Of a stretch of DNA of 64,000 nt, positions 40,398 through 51,112 are shown one piece after another; positions within the stretch are counted from its first letter, which is position 1; each line of letters begins with the position of its first letter. Under the pieces are notes generated by a model. The model saw nothing but the letters and a program-made list of their open reading frames with translations. It did not search any database and was not told the origin of the DNA. Source of the stretch: Trichopria drosophilae. Lineage: Eukaryota; Arthropoda; Insecta; Hymenoptera; Diapriidae. A program made the position numbers and the translations under genes. The stretch is from contig CM059582.1 of NCBI GenBank assembly GCA_030407085.1, positions 137,227,001 through 137,291,000 on the forward strand, given 5' to 3'.

Positions 40398-40480
40398 AGC
40401 CCTCTTCAGGGCTACACTATAATCAAATCTTGTCAGGGCTACATGATAATTGGCCCTTTTCAGAGCTGCTTTCCGTACAA
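40398..40480. other. Cluster of histone-type 3' stem-loop-like hairpins
   Basis: AGCCCTCTTCAGGGCT (6-bp stem, 4-base loop) occurs at about 40400, a degenerate ATCTTGTCAGGGCT about 30 bases on, and GGCCCTTTTCAGAGCT at about 40455. The last is close to the conserved histone mRNA 3' hairpin (GGCCCTTTTCAGGGCC). No histone ORF is present in the window. Confidence 0.45.
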
Positions 40481-40741
40481 AATCCTATCGTGCAACCTCC
40501 ACGTGTTGTGTGTCGAATCACTCTAAATGCCGAAGGTAGAAAATAAAAAAAAAATCATTAAGGTAAAAATGCACGCTCTTTTTATTCCTGAAATAAAAAA
40601 AATGTTTTTACGAGAAAAATAAAGTTAACTTCAAATTACCTTGAAAATCATATCTATTCAACCACTTTGAAGCGTTTATTGCTATAATCGACCTACTCCC
40701 GAGTGTCCATGTGGTTCATGGGATCGCATAATCATTTTTTT

Positions 40742-41128
40742 TTACATTTGAAAATTCTTGGAAGTGTGTGGCAGGTACCCATTCGATCGTGGTTGCAATT
40801 CCGGCATGCGGCAGTATTTCAATAAATTTGATGAGCCCCAAAAAATTAATTCACGAACCATTCGTGACAATTTTAGTGGGCATTCTTTGGTTTCCGAGGA
40901 TAATTGTTCATCGTAGATTTCGACGTTGATATATAGCAGAATTGATAGTGCGACCGTGAGGTTGAACCTCTTTCTGGCACAATTACGCCAGTTGATCGAG
41001 CTCGAGACGCAATGCATTGAATAGTTCCCCGACGTCATCATTTTCCAGGAGTCCGTGGCCACCATCATCAAGGCGAGACCCGCGTTATCGACGGCAGCCG
41101 CCATCTTTGTTACTCCATCAATGTTCAA
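40742..41128 (-). CDS. Hypothetical ORF, 128 residues, function unknown
   Basis: I do not recognise this frame (MNIDGVTKMAAAVDNAGLAL, KRFNLTVALSILLYINVEIY). It is less AT-rich than its surroundings, which hints at former coding sequence. A second frame across the same bases (DDVGELFNALRLELDQLA) also looks protein-like, so the true frame is uncertain. There is no visible signal peptide, repeat or catalytic motif. It could be a relic of an element gene or a host exon. The neighbouring 40480-40740 and 41130-41565 hold nothing I can identify. Confidence 0.25.
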   Translation of the reverse strand: MNIDGVTKMAAAVDNAGLALMMVATDSWKMMTSGNYSMHCVSSSINWRNCARKRFNLTVALSILLYINVEIYDEQLSSETKECPLKLSRMVRELIFWGSSNLLKYCRMPELQPRSNGYLPHTSKNFQM

Positions 41129-41565
41129 TCACTGTAATTTTCCATTAAGGGATAGTATTTTCTTTAAAGTGCGGGTGTGGATTTTATTTTTTATTTTCGC
41201 GAGTCTTGCGTCTACATACTTTTATTGATGTTGTTTTAGACTTTTGATTTTTATTTCGGATGATTGATTCTGTGTGTCATATTTGGTCACGTACAAGTTT
41301 CATTATTGTTAAAAATTTCTTCATATTATCGACCGTGTAGCGCGACATATTTATTCGTTAAAATTCTTAAGCAACTATACAACGAAAAAACAGATTTTTC
41401 CCCGATTTTTGTCCGAATGGGTTTGATAGATTTGCAACAAGTTGCTGATCTACCCCTAAATACAATCTGTGATGTGACTTGTGCGAAAACTCATGTGAAT
41501 GATACGGTATTGCGGGGTCCTCATACCACGGAAACAGACCTGAGCGCTGTGATAATATTTAAATA

Positions 41566-41970
41566 AAATGCGATACATGAAATATCCTCAAATGTAAATA
41601 TGTATCTATTTTAAACAAAAAAGTTTATTCGCTTCGTTTTAAGTGCGAATAAATAATTTTAAAAGCTATAGTAATAATGAAGCAAAATGCGAAGCCTGAA
41701 ATGTCCATAGAAATAAATAACCATTTATATAGAACAATAATAGTTGTATAGCTTCCTTCGAAAATCGAATAAATGCATTTCAGAGCTCAGGTAATAATCA
41801 AGCAAAATGCGAAACCTGAAATGTCCACAGCAGTGAATATGGATCTGCTTGTAAAACTAATAATTATTTGTTTCGTACCATCCACGAATATATAAATTTA
41901 ATAGTTCAAGTAATATTGAAGCATAATGTGAAACCTGAAATATTCGTAAAAGTAAATATGAATCTAGTTT
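41566..41970. repeat. Degenerate tandem repeat of about 120 bp, four units
   Basis: GCAAAATGCGAAGCCTGAAA at about 41682, GCAAAATGCGAAACCTGAAA at about 41803 and GCATAATGTGAAACCTGAAA at about 41922 mark successive units; a diverged first unit starts near 41566 (AAATGCGATACATGAAATAT). No coding capacity is seen. Confidence 0.8.
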
Positions 41971-42157
41971 TAGTTTATGTTCAAAAAAGCATGCACCGGG
42001 TGGATAACTAAAAAAAAATAATTTTTTGTAAAAAATGCCTGAAATGGTTTAAAGAGACTAAACCAGCAAAAGTCAGAAAATTCAAAAGTCTTCTTCCCAA
42101 CAGGAGGATGCCAGCGATCTCGAACTCCAATGCGAAAAAAGGCCACGCGAAACCTCG

Positions 42158-43135
42158 CGCGTCTACACGGAGAGACTAGTGGCAAGATTTTCGTCCGGCC
42201 CTCTACGCGCAATAAAGGTACTAGATCACCGGACGAAAAATCTAGGTAGGCGCGCATAAAGATCGTCTATACTCCGTGGCCAAATCGAACGTGCGGAGTA
42301 TAAACATTCTCCCCGCTCTGCCGCACGAAATTCCTCCAGGAGTCGGACGATTTTCAGGCCTGGCTCGGACGATTTTCATGCGACAGTCGGCAGTCTCAAA
42401 CGATTACGTCATGCATGCCTTAACCGTGCAATAAATATGTATTTTATTTTTGTTCGCCTTATGCAAAGTGTAATTTCCGAAGTATTTTTTGCTGTCGAAA
42501 ACAGTGGTGGCCTCAGAATTTCTTTATCATGCATAATTTTTCAAAGAAATGAGGTGAAATATGTCAAAATTTTGTTTTTTACCACATGAATCATTTTTTT
42601 TTGTAGCAAACAAATAATTGCATTAAATTTATAAGGTATCATTTTGGAAGTACTTTTTCGTGCAGACTTTTCCTACGACATCATGATAGGAAAGTGAAGT
42701 TAAGTGTGCATTTTTTACTTTATTTATATGGTGGAATATGGTCAAAAACAAAAATATTGACATATTTAGTTTAAATTTTCACAAAACTGTGACATGATAA
42801 ATTATGAGAGCACCATCGTTTTCAGCAAAAGTATTTACTATGTCAAAGACATAATCGACATTAGACAATGTTATATACACACTATCTGTGCTTCGATCAT
42901 TATTAAAATTTCTTTTATTTTTTATTTATTAATTTTTTTCATTTAACCAGGTATACCTAATAGTATATTACAGCACAAAATTTTGAATGAAATGTTGAGA
43001 ATCCTACTGAAGATATTGATATGTATGTACAGATCCGGTATAAAGCTGGCAGAAATACATAATATATAATATAATCAAAACTATAATGCTACTGCATTAT
43101 GACACTACCCAACATAAGTAGTATAAGATGTATAT
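42158..43135 (+). repeat. Left arm of the 5.2-kb foldback
   Basis: Inverted relative to 46427-47323, with small indels, for example an extra ACTATAATGCTACTGCATTA near 43078-43098 not found in the right arm. The outer 300 bp are GC-rich and the rest AT-rich. Confidence 0.88.
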
Positions 43136-43449
43136 ATATATTTATAATAAGTAATATATATATTTATATATTTAAACCGAATACATCAACAATTTCATAT
43201 GAATTATTCCATAAAGGTTCTGAATCTGTATTGTTATAATAGAACTTACATATTAAAGTGCAATAAGGAATTAAAACTTATTCAAATTCATCGGCATCTA
43301 TTACAGCATAATTATTAATATATTATATATCTTATATTACTTATTAATTATTTCAACAATTTCATATAAATTATTCCATAAAGGTTCTGAATTCATTGAG
43401 AATTATTCATACATCAGTAATTGTCTATCGCTAATGAATAAAATATATA

Positions 43450-44205
43450 CAGGGTCATCGAAAAGTATTGGACCCCCCTAATATCTTCAGTTAGAATGCA
43501 CTTAGGAGAAAATGTCCAATAGCAAAGTTGTATGGTTTCAAGCGGGGAGTAAGATGATGACCTTGACTTTGACCTTGACCATGTCCTTCAAGGTCATTTC
43601 AAGGTCAATCTTATTTTTTTAAATAGAACCCCCTACATTTTATTGCACATTCTTATAGCTTATCTCGAGGGCTTTCCAAAACACTACAATAAAATATTTT
43701 TTTATTAAGTACTTTTTGAGTTATAAAGGTTTGAAGTTAACAATTTTTTGACACAAAATGTAGAATATCTTGTAAAATATTATTTAGTTTTCAGTAATCA
43801 TAACCTTAATACTTTTGTGCGCGGAATAATGAGACCAATTAATTGGTTTAAAGAAAATACATTAATCGGATCCCACTAATATTTTCAGTAAGAATGCATT
43901 TTGGAAAAATGTCCAATAGCAAAGTATTGTATAACTCAAAAAGTACTTAATAAAAAAATATTTTATTATAGTGTTTTGGAAAGCTCTCGAGATAAGCTAT
44001 AAGAATATGCAATAAAATGTAGGGGGTTATATTTAAAAAAATAAGATTGACCTTGAAATGACCTTGAAGGACATGGTCAAGGTCAAAGTCAAGGTCATCA
44101 TCTTACTCCCCGCTTGAAACCATACAACTTTGCTATTGGACATTTTCTCCTAAGTGCATTCTAACTGAAGATATTAGGGGGGTCCGATACTTTTCGATGA
44201 CCCTG
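43450..44205. mobile_element. Mariner-type MITE with long arms and TA flanks
   Basis: It starts CAGGGTCATCGAAAAGTATT and ends with the inverse at 44205, each flanked by TA. The arms (to about 43740 and from about 43925) are near-identical inverted copies. A third partial copy of the end (CACTAATATTTTCAGTAAGA) lies at 43865-43922, showing internal rearrangement. Each arm carries four TCAAGGTCA 9-mers (43558-43607 and 44048-44097). No ORF was seen. Confidence 0.92.
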
Positions 44206-44955
44206 TATATATATATATATATATATGGGACATTCCACGTCAACCGGGACAGTGCTCCTAACAAAATTCATCTGCACTATACGCATGCTGCTTGGGCTTA
44301 AAATTTAGTTCAAAGTGTCTACTTTCGAATGCTGAGTGGCCCAAAGCATAATTTCAAAATAGCGGACCCAAAATGGCGCCCGGAACATGAACAAATTTAA
44401 ACAAACGTTACATTTACTGTTAAAAAAGCATAATGACGTACAAAAAAATTTTTGTTTGAGGCGCATATTATGACTCAATATATGTACTTTCCGTTGGTGA
44501 TGTTGTATTTCGAAAAAATTCAAAATGGCGGATCCAATGTGGCGGACGAAAAAGAAAATTAAAAATTTTGAATTGAAAAAAATATAATCGTGTACTACAT
44601 TAAATTCTAAACACAAATGTCCCCTTGGGATTTTTTGATACAACCCATCGTTTTCAAGATAAAAATTCAGGAACATTGGAATTTTTGTATTGTTGAATTT
44701 AAAAAATCTGTCCGTCGAGATTAATTACAACAGGTTGAAATTATGGATAAAACGGGATGATTTTTGGGTGGCTGTTTACGAATGCGGCGTCAGTTTGCGT
44801 ATTTAATGAAATGAAAAAGAATTTGGAAATGTACACAAAACAGGCACAATAATGCCACTTTAAAACAAGACAGTCTACAAGAGCTTGCTTGGCTTTGTTT
44901 GAAGTGAAGGCTTTGTTTCGGTACATGGAGAGAATGAGATATTGACGTTGGGTGA

Positions 44956-45190
44956 CCATTCCAAGGTCACCCAACGTCACCTTAACGTCATCCTAAGGTC
45001 CCATCAAAGTCACCCAATGTCACCCTAGGTTACCCCAAAGACACCCCAAAGACACCCCAAAGTAACCGCAAAGTCACCTCAAAGACACCACAAAGTCACC
45101 GCAAAGTCACCCCAAAGACACCCCAAAGACACCCCAAAGTCACCCCAAGGTCACCCCAAAGTCCGTCCACGACATCCCAACCTCACCCAA
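44956..45190. repeat. Minisatellite with CACCCCAAAG units
   Basis: About 20 units of 10 bp such as CACCCCAAAGA, CACCCCAAAGT and GTCACCCAA run from 44956 to about 45190. It begins as TCACCCAACGTCACCTTAAC and becomes more regular at 45030-45160. It is non-coding. Confidence 0.9.
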
Positions 45191-45220
45191 CATATAAATA
45201 TATATATTATATATTTTATA

Positions 45221-46425
45221 TATATGAGTAATTCCGCGATACTTTTAATATTTGGCATTTAAAAAAAATTTTTTTTTTTACTTGCACCCACATGTAAAGT
45301 TATTTCTCTCATTTCAGGTGATACCAAGAGCAAAAATTTGATGGTGCCAACATTTTTTTTAAAAACGCACATTTTGTAGGAGCAACTTTAAAATTTTGAA
45401 CAAAATAATTTTATTATCAATTTTCAAAACTTTGTTGAATCTGTAATTCTTAATCGATTTGATCAGTTCGGGGACTTTTTCCTCTTGAAGATAAAAAATA
45501 ATTATTTGTACATGTAAATCTAAAAATATGAAACATGGAGATATAGCGCCGTACAACAATTTGGTGGCTCGTTCAAAAATCACTTTTCGACATTTTTTAC
45601 AAAAACAATATAACAATATACAAACTATTTATTACTGCCAAAATAATCAAAATAATATAATGCAGTAATTATTTTTTTTATTTTTTATTATTTATAATTA
45701 TTAAATAAAATTATTTTTTGTTCAGTCTTTTTTTGCAGACAGGTGCAAATAATATTGACTTGAGACTAGTGATACACTCTTAGAAATATACCAAACAAAA
45801 AACAGCAACAGGGTTTGGGGATTTTCAAACTGTACCGAAAGTGTGCCAGTAAAAAATAACTATTTTCGGTACCAGTGGCGCAAGTAATATCATTTTTCAA
45901 AGCCTCGCATTTTTTTCCGATAGAGTGGCACGGTAATGTAAAAAGAGTGGTTTGAACCGTTTTTATGTAAGGAATACACTCATGCTTTACTTTTTTTGAA
46001 ATCTCGAAACGCACTTTTTCCAAACGATGAAAGGTAAAAAAAATGTTTTCTTTATGAAAATTTAGTTTCTTTTATTTTTGTTTTTATATTTCATTTCAGG
46101 AGGCTTCTCAAAAATGACATGGGTTGAAAGTACAATATCAAATGATAGTACAGAAAAATTTGTGCGGTCTTGCATAAACAAGCACATTTTATTTTTTGGT
46201 AAGAAGAGAAATATAGGACAGTTTCCTGCACAAATCTTTAAATATGACGAATTTCAATTTTTTTCACGCAAAACTAATTATTCTCCATCCACCAAAACTA
46301 TTGTATGATATTTTCCGACATTTAATTCATATCAAAAAAAATTTTTTGTTTATCAATTGTATTAAATTCGTCTTGTAAATATACAGTTTCCTAAATATTA
46401 AAAGTATGGTGGAATTACTCATATA
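45221..46425. mobile_element. 1.2-kb element with 35-bp TIRs
   Basis: TATATGAGTAATTCC at 45221, followed by ATACTTTTAATATTT, is inverted at 46391-46425 (AAATATTAAAAGTAT ... GGAATTACTCATATA), differing at a few central bases. The short frames inside (45359-45616 and 45766-46023 on -, 46078-46308 on +) have no motif I recognise. Splice-acceptor-like tracts ending TTTCAG occur at about 45317 and 46100, followed by GGTAAGA at 46198; without a partner exon I do not call a gene. Confidence 0.7.
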
Positions 46426-46426
46426 C

Positions 46427-47323
46427 ATTTTATACTACTTATGTTGGGTAGTGTTATATTATTGATTATATTATATATTATATATTTCTGCCAGCTGTAT
46501 ACCGGATCTGTGCATAGATATCTATATCTTCAGTAGGATACTCGATAAGTGCACAAAATTTTGTGCTGTAATATCCTATTATGTATACCTGGTTAAATGA
46601 AAAAATTAATAAATAAAAAACAAAAGGAATTTTAATAATGATCGAAGCACAGATAGTGTGTATATAACATTGTCTAATGTCGATTATGTCTTTGACATAG
46701 TAAATACTTTTGCTGAAAACGATTGTGCTCTCATAATTTATCATGTCACAGTTTTGTGAAAATTTAAACTAAATATATCAACATTTTTGTTTTTGACCAT
46801 ATTCCACCATAATTAAAATAAAAAATACACACTTAACTTCACTTTCCTATCATGATGTCATAGGAAAAGTCTGCACGAAAAAGTACTTCCAAAATGATAC
46901 CTTATAAATTTAATGCAATTATTTGATTGCTACAAAAAAAATGATTCATGTGGTAAAAAACAAAATTTTGACATATTTCACCTCATTTCTTTAAAAAATT
47001 ATGCATGATAAAGAAATTCTGAGGTCACCACTGTTTTCGGCAGAAAAAATACTTCGGAAGTTACACTTTGCATGACGTAATCGTTTGAGACTGCCGACTG
47101 TCGCATGAAAATCGTCCGAGCCAGGTCTGAAAATCGTCCGACTTTTGGAGGAATTTCGTGCGGCAGAGCGGGGAGAATGTTTATACTCCGCACGTTCGAT
47201 TTGGCCACGGAGTATGCACGATCTTTATGCACGCCTAACTAGATTTTTCGTCCGGTGGTCTAGTACCTTTATTGCGCGTAGAGGGCTGGACGAAAATCTT
47301 GCCTCTAGTCTCTCCGCGTACCG
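46427..47323 (-). repeat. Right arm of the 5.2-kb foldback
   Basis: Inverted copy of 42158-43135. The identity is high in the middle (the GAAGTTAAGTGTG to CATGATAAAGAAATTCTGAG stretch) and lower at the inner end, where short microsatellite-like TA tracts differ. Confidence 0.88.
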
Positions 47324-47939
47324 TAGGACGAGTTTCGGTCGATTATTCATCTAGGCCGGGGAAGGTTGCAACCAACAATCACACTCACTTAATTAATATT
47401 TTATGACCAAAATATAATTACAAAGGCACTTGGTACAAGCAAGCTCTTAATCTTATAACACACGCACAATACTAAAGCTCATCGACGTTTGAACAATTAT
47501 GTCGACGTGAACCCGATTGAAAAAATCCCGCTATCGTCGCACAATTGGAAAATCAATGTTTCCGATCGAAGTGCCAAATCGTAAATGTCCTTCCATCAAA
47601 GTCACTCGACAAGCGACGAATGATCGAAAATCCCTTTTGTCACATGATACGTAATTACGCCGCATTTATTAATAATTTAATTAAATGGCGATCCCTTTCC
47701 TCTCGGAACGCAACACACCGCACGCCTCGTTCTCACGTGAACGAGAAAAATACATTTAATATGTTGAACAAAATAATAATGCCAAACTAGAGTAGACTAA
47801 AAGTACTCTACTAGGTAGAACTAAAAGTTCAACGAAAAACAACAAAAAATATACTTAGTCATTTTGGACTGTCTTTATTGGGAGCTTACATAATTTGTGT
47901 ATTGTCCGTGTTAATACATTTGTCGCTGTTTTTATTTTG

Positions 47940-48240
47940 CATACGCGTATCAATCCGTCTTTGCCCGTCATACCTTCGACTATACGACCAATAGGCTAAT
48001 TGGCAGGTGGTGTGTCCATTGAAATACGAACAACATCAACTACATGCATAGTTGGTTTAACTTGTCGTCATATTTCCCGTTTTTGTAGAGTGAGAAGTAT
48101 TCGTGACTCCACGCCTTTCAAAAGTGGTCACGCATTCGTTGGACCATTTGCCAACGGCTCAGATGACTCTCAGGAACGCTGACAGGAGTTGGCTTTGAAT
48201 ATGTCGCTAAGGGACGACCAATAAGAAAATGGCCTGAGTT
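47940..48240 (-). pseudogene. BEL/Pao integrase C-terminal domain
   Basis: In shifting - strand frames I read QMVQRMRDHF, HEYLLTLQKREI and PANWPIGRIVEGMTGKDGLI followed by RV, the pattern of the conserved C-terminal domain (DUF5641) of BEL/Pao Pol. There are at least two frame changes and a stop. Confidence 0.65.
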
Positions 48241-48431
48241 AAGACGGCAAATTGATCAAAATCATTGGGCATAGGGGTGAGTGGCCGCGAATTCAGACAT
48301 GCTTCCACCTGTAGTAGTGTTTGGAATTCTTCGATGGTCAATGTGTGGGATGAGATTACACGACGAAGATGACGTTTCATTGCCTTAACCCCCGATTCCC
48401 AAAGACTACCGAAGTGTGGAGAAGATATAAA

Positions 48432-48994
48432 TTAAGAAGATTTAAGAAGAGGAGGTATAAATTTCCAAGCTATGCCAGTTTCACTTATGGCTGCTTCGGT
48501 GTGGGGATCTTTCGGGGCTTCTCTAAAGTCTAATCGAACTTCATTTGAAGCACCGTCAAAATTTTTGCCGTTACCGCTTAACACTATTGAAGGCAATCCA
48601 CGACGCGAACAAAATCGCCGAAAGGCCGCTAAAAAGGCCGAGGTTGTGAGATCCATAACTAATTCTAGATGGATGGCTTTGACACGGAGGCAAATGAAGA
48701 GCGCAATCCATGCCTTAGGTCCTCTGTCCACGACCGGCAACTCGCCGTACGAGGTATGGACCTGCGTAGTCAAAATCCGTCGTTGAAAAGGTGGGTGCAC
48801 TGGTGACAGACTTTAATGATGAATTCCGTATTGTACCTATCCGAGGTTCCAACGACTTGATGCTTGTACCTCGCTATAAATTTATAAAGCAACGACATGA
48901 CTCGTATGAGTTTTCCCCAATCGGAATAATGAAGGGCTAAGTCCCACTCATTGATGGCCGTAAATACGTGGGCCGAATAGTGGCGTTCTTCCAA
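48432..48994 (-). pseudogene. BEL/Pao integrase core and preceding segment
   Basis: 48994-48770 reads EERHYSAHVFTAINEWDLAL, HYSDWGKLIRVMSLLYKFI, the spacer before the integrase. 48800-48432 reads YGELPVVDRGPKAWIALFIC, VKAIHLELVMDLTTSAFLAA and RFCSRRGLPSIVLSGNGKNF. The usual SDNG at the second catalytic Asp is SGNG here, so strand transfer would be lost. The zinc-binding H2C2 domain is reduced. It would have integrated the cDNA. Confidence 0.82.
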
Positions 48995-49047
48995 ATTTTA
49001 GGAAGCATCAAGTCCGAACAAACGGCCACAATGAAGATGTAGCCAAT

Positions 49048-49515
49048 TCACGAGCGAGCAAGCCACGAGAGGCCAAATCCGCCGTATTCTCCTGAGAAGG
49101 CACGTGATGCCAAATGGCAGAGGGTAATGCTTCCTTGTATTGCCGCCACACGAATGGCCACAAACACCTTCCATCGAGAGGGGCAGCTCGCGATCCAATA
49201 GAAAGCAACAGCTGAATCTGACCAGCCGTGTATCGGAATGTCCCACAAGTGGTGGGAATCCCTTACCCATACCAATAATCTGGAGAGCAACTCGGCTCCA
49301 CAGAGCTCTAAACGTGGTATGGAAGAATACGTGCGAGCGATGGATGCAACTCGAATTTTGGAGGTTAAGAGTTGCACTGAGGTTTGCGTCCCATCACATA
49401 CTCTTAAATAAACAGTCGCTGCGTATGCATTTTGTGAGGCATCACACAGGCCGTGGAGTTCATATGTCGCTTCAGTTGAAGCGTGAACCCAACAGGAAAT
49501 TGACGCTTGTGACAA
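49048..49515 (-). pseudogene. BEL/Pao RNase H region
   Basis: The frame reads YELHGLCDASQNAYAATVYL (first Asp in CDAS), SVQLLTSKIRVASIARTYSS, IPRLELCGAELLSRLLV (Glu) and IHGWSDSAVAFYWIA (Asp in SDS), then RWKVFVAIRVAAIQ. These are the RNase H blocks of BEL/Pao Pol. An overlapping frame at 49008-49208 carries HHVPSQENTADLASRGLLA, the last block, after a shift. It joins the RT frame after a short gap (49516-49549). Confidence 0.82.
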
Positions 49516-49549
49516 AAATTTAAGATCCTCGCGAAACCTATTCCGATCC

Positions 49550-50720
49550 TCAACGTTGCATCAACGTTTTTGCAACAACGACAATTGGGGCTACCAATCG
49601 GAGAGGATCATATAATTTGGAAATGGCAGACAAAATATGTCGTTTTAAAACGATCGACGGTGAGTCCTGTTTTACGGAGAAGTGGAAGGTATCATTTGCA
49701 GGAGACCACGAGAGACCTAGAATGAGTAACCATTCAACTTCCGCAAAAGGTTTCAAGGACTGTATTTCCCGATCCTGTAATAGCAGGACATTGAGTAACT
49801 CCGAAGAGTTAGAGCTCCACTTTCTGAGAGGCAAACAACCGGAATTCATCAACTGACGAATCTCATCGCGCAAGTGTCGACACTCATCTAACGAATCAGC
49901 GCCAAATAGTATGTCATCAACATAAATATGACAATTTAATATTTTAGCTGCTGCAGGAAATCGATGAGCTTCGTCCGCGAGTAACTGTTTTAAGACTCGA
50001 AGGGACAGGAATGGAGCTGGAACAAGTCCGTAAGTCACGGTCATCAAGCGATAGGGCTCGATTGGTACTGTTTTCTCAGCTCGCCAATAAATTAATTGAT
50101 AGGAGGTGTCTTCATTCCGCACACGAATTTGACGAAACATCATTTGAACGTCTGCTGTGCAGACAAATCGATGCATACGCGACGTTACTATGTGAACGAA
50201 GAGACGCAACATGATCGATGGCCCGGATTTCGACGGTGGCTTGGAAGCGGTCTCAAAAATTAGCGGTTTAAATTCGGAAAGCGAAAGCGCTTGAATACGC
50301 CGAATAACAAAAGTTTCGAGATCCGAAAATTTAGGAAAATCCGCCGTAGAAATAGCCTGAAATTCCCATTCGCGTCGCGTGATTTTATCCAACTTTAAAC
50401 AGGTCATTACGACTAACAATGTGCTCCAATGGTCAACCGGTTCGTTTAATCTTTGAAGCGATGCAACAATCGCGCTAGTTCGGTCATTTAACCCACGTAG
50501 CAAGGCCGGCCAGGTAACAGTTACCGACGAAAGATTCAATAATTACGATACTTGCGTAAATAATAATAATTACCGATTTTCGTATCGATCGCCTACCAAT
50601 TTCCACGCGATTTCAAAATTAGGCTCTGTAATCACGATATTTTGCACGACCGTTAAAGCCTCGCCGTCGAGACACATTTTCAAATAATGCAATTTTTAAA
50701 CGGCACTTAGCTATCGGTTA
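49550..50720 (-). pseudogene. Gag-RT in-frame fusion of the BEL/Pao element
   Basis: Upstream of the long frame the - strand gives LHYLKMCLDGEALTVVQNIV, a BEL gag signature, then stops. The frame from 50539 continues gag (LLRGLNDRTSAIVASLQRLN, PVDHWSTLLVVM, ITRREWE, LETFVIRRIQALSL) for about 100 residues, then passes without a break into RT: CTADVQMMFRQIRVRNEDTS, LMTVTYGLVPAPFLSLRVLK, CHIYVDDILFGADS (catalytic YVDD at about residue 207) and LGLSWSPANDTFHF. The gag end, protease and RT start have been removed by a deletion that kept the frame. RT motifs after the join look intact. Confidence 0.85.
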
Positions 50721-51112
50721 TCCACGACAAATTACGTAGAGAAAAGGGAATTCTGTCATATCCCGATTTAAGACCTGGAATAATGAGCCCTTTACATCAG
50801 AAAGTAATATAAAGTAATGTCCGCCTTATAAAATTAACAATAATAATTATAAAATAAAGGAAAAACAATTTACTTTACTCAAAATTACACAGGAATAAAT
50901 AAGCACGTTCGCGTGATTTAAATTAACTAAGCGAATGACATTCTATATGGTTCGAAGGAATAGTGTTCCAAATGCGGCATAGACGATTTACCGGCGAATA
51001 AAAGTGGTTATTCGAAGAACTAACGATTTCATTAATAATACGTGGAGCACGGATATTATAAATTACTGTACGGTAAGAAAATAAAGAGATTACATTTTCG
51101 CAATTAATCAAA

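Larger units (their letters stand above)
42158..47323. mobile_element. 5.2-kb foldback with 0.9-1.0-kb inverted arms
   Basis: 42158-43135 and 46427-47323 are inverted copies, beginning CACGGAGAGACTAG at the left and closing CTAGTCTCTCCGCG at the right. Shared landmarks include GGACGAAAAATCTAG, CGGAGTATAAACATTCTCCC, GGACGATTTTCATGCGACAG, GAAAGTGAAGTTAAGTGTG and CTATCTGTGCTTCGATCATT. The interior contains two smaller inverted-repeat elements and a minisatellite, plus a 39-bp direct repeat (CAACAATTTCATATRAATTA, about 43187 and 43353). No transposase was recognised in it. Confidence 0.88.
47380..50720 (-). mobile_element. BEL/Pao retrotransposon, internally deleted
   Basis: On the - strand: gag remnant (50720 to about 50225) fused to RT (to 49550), RNase H (49515 to 49048), a further Pol segment (48994 to 48770), integrase core (48800 to 48432) and integrase C-terminus (about 48240 to 47940). 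Sequence from 47900 to 47380 is probably 3' non-coding/LTR; a polyadenylation word (CAATAAAGACAG on the - strand) lies near 47880. The protease and most of gag are missing. The 5' LTR is not seen. Confidence 0.85.

Noticed and set aside
44305..44676. 123-residue - strand ORF
   Set aside because: Phe/Lys-rich translation of AT-rich repeat DNA, with no domain; inside the foldback interior.
46078..46308. Possible exon with acceptor (TTTCATTTCAG) and donor (GGTAAGA)
   Set aside because: No partner exon, no recognisable protein, and it lies inside an inverted-repeat element.
49617..50214. + strand ORFs of 79 and 67 residues
   Set aside because: They are antisense to the BEL/Pao RT, which has clear motifs including YVDD.
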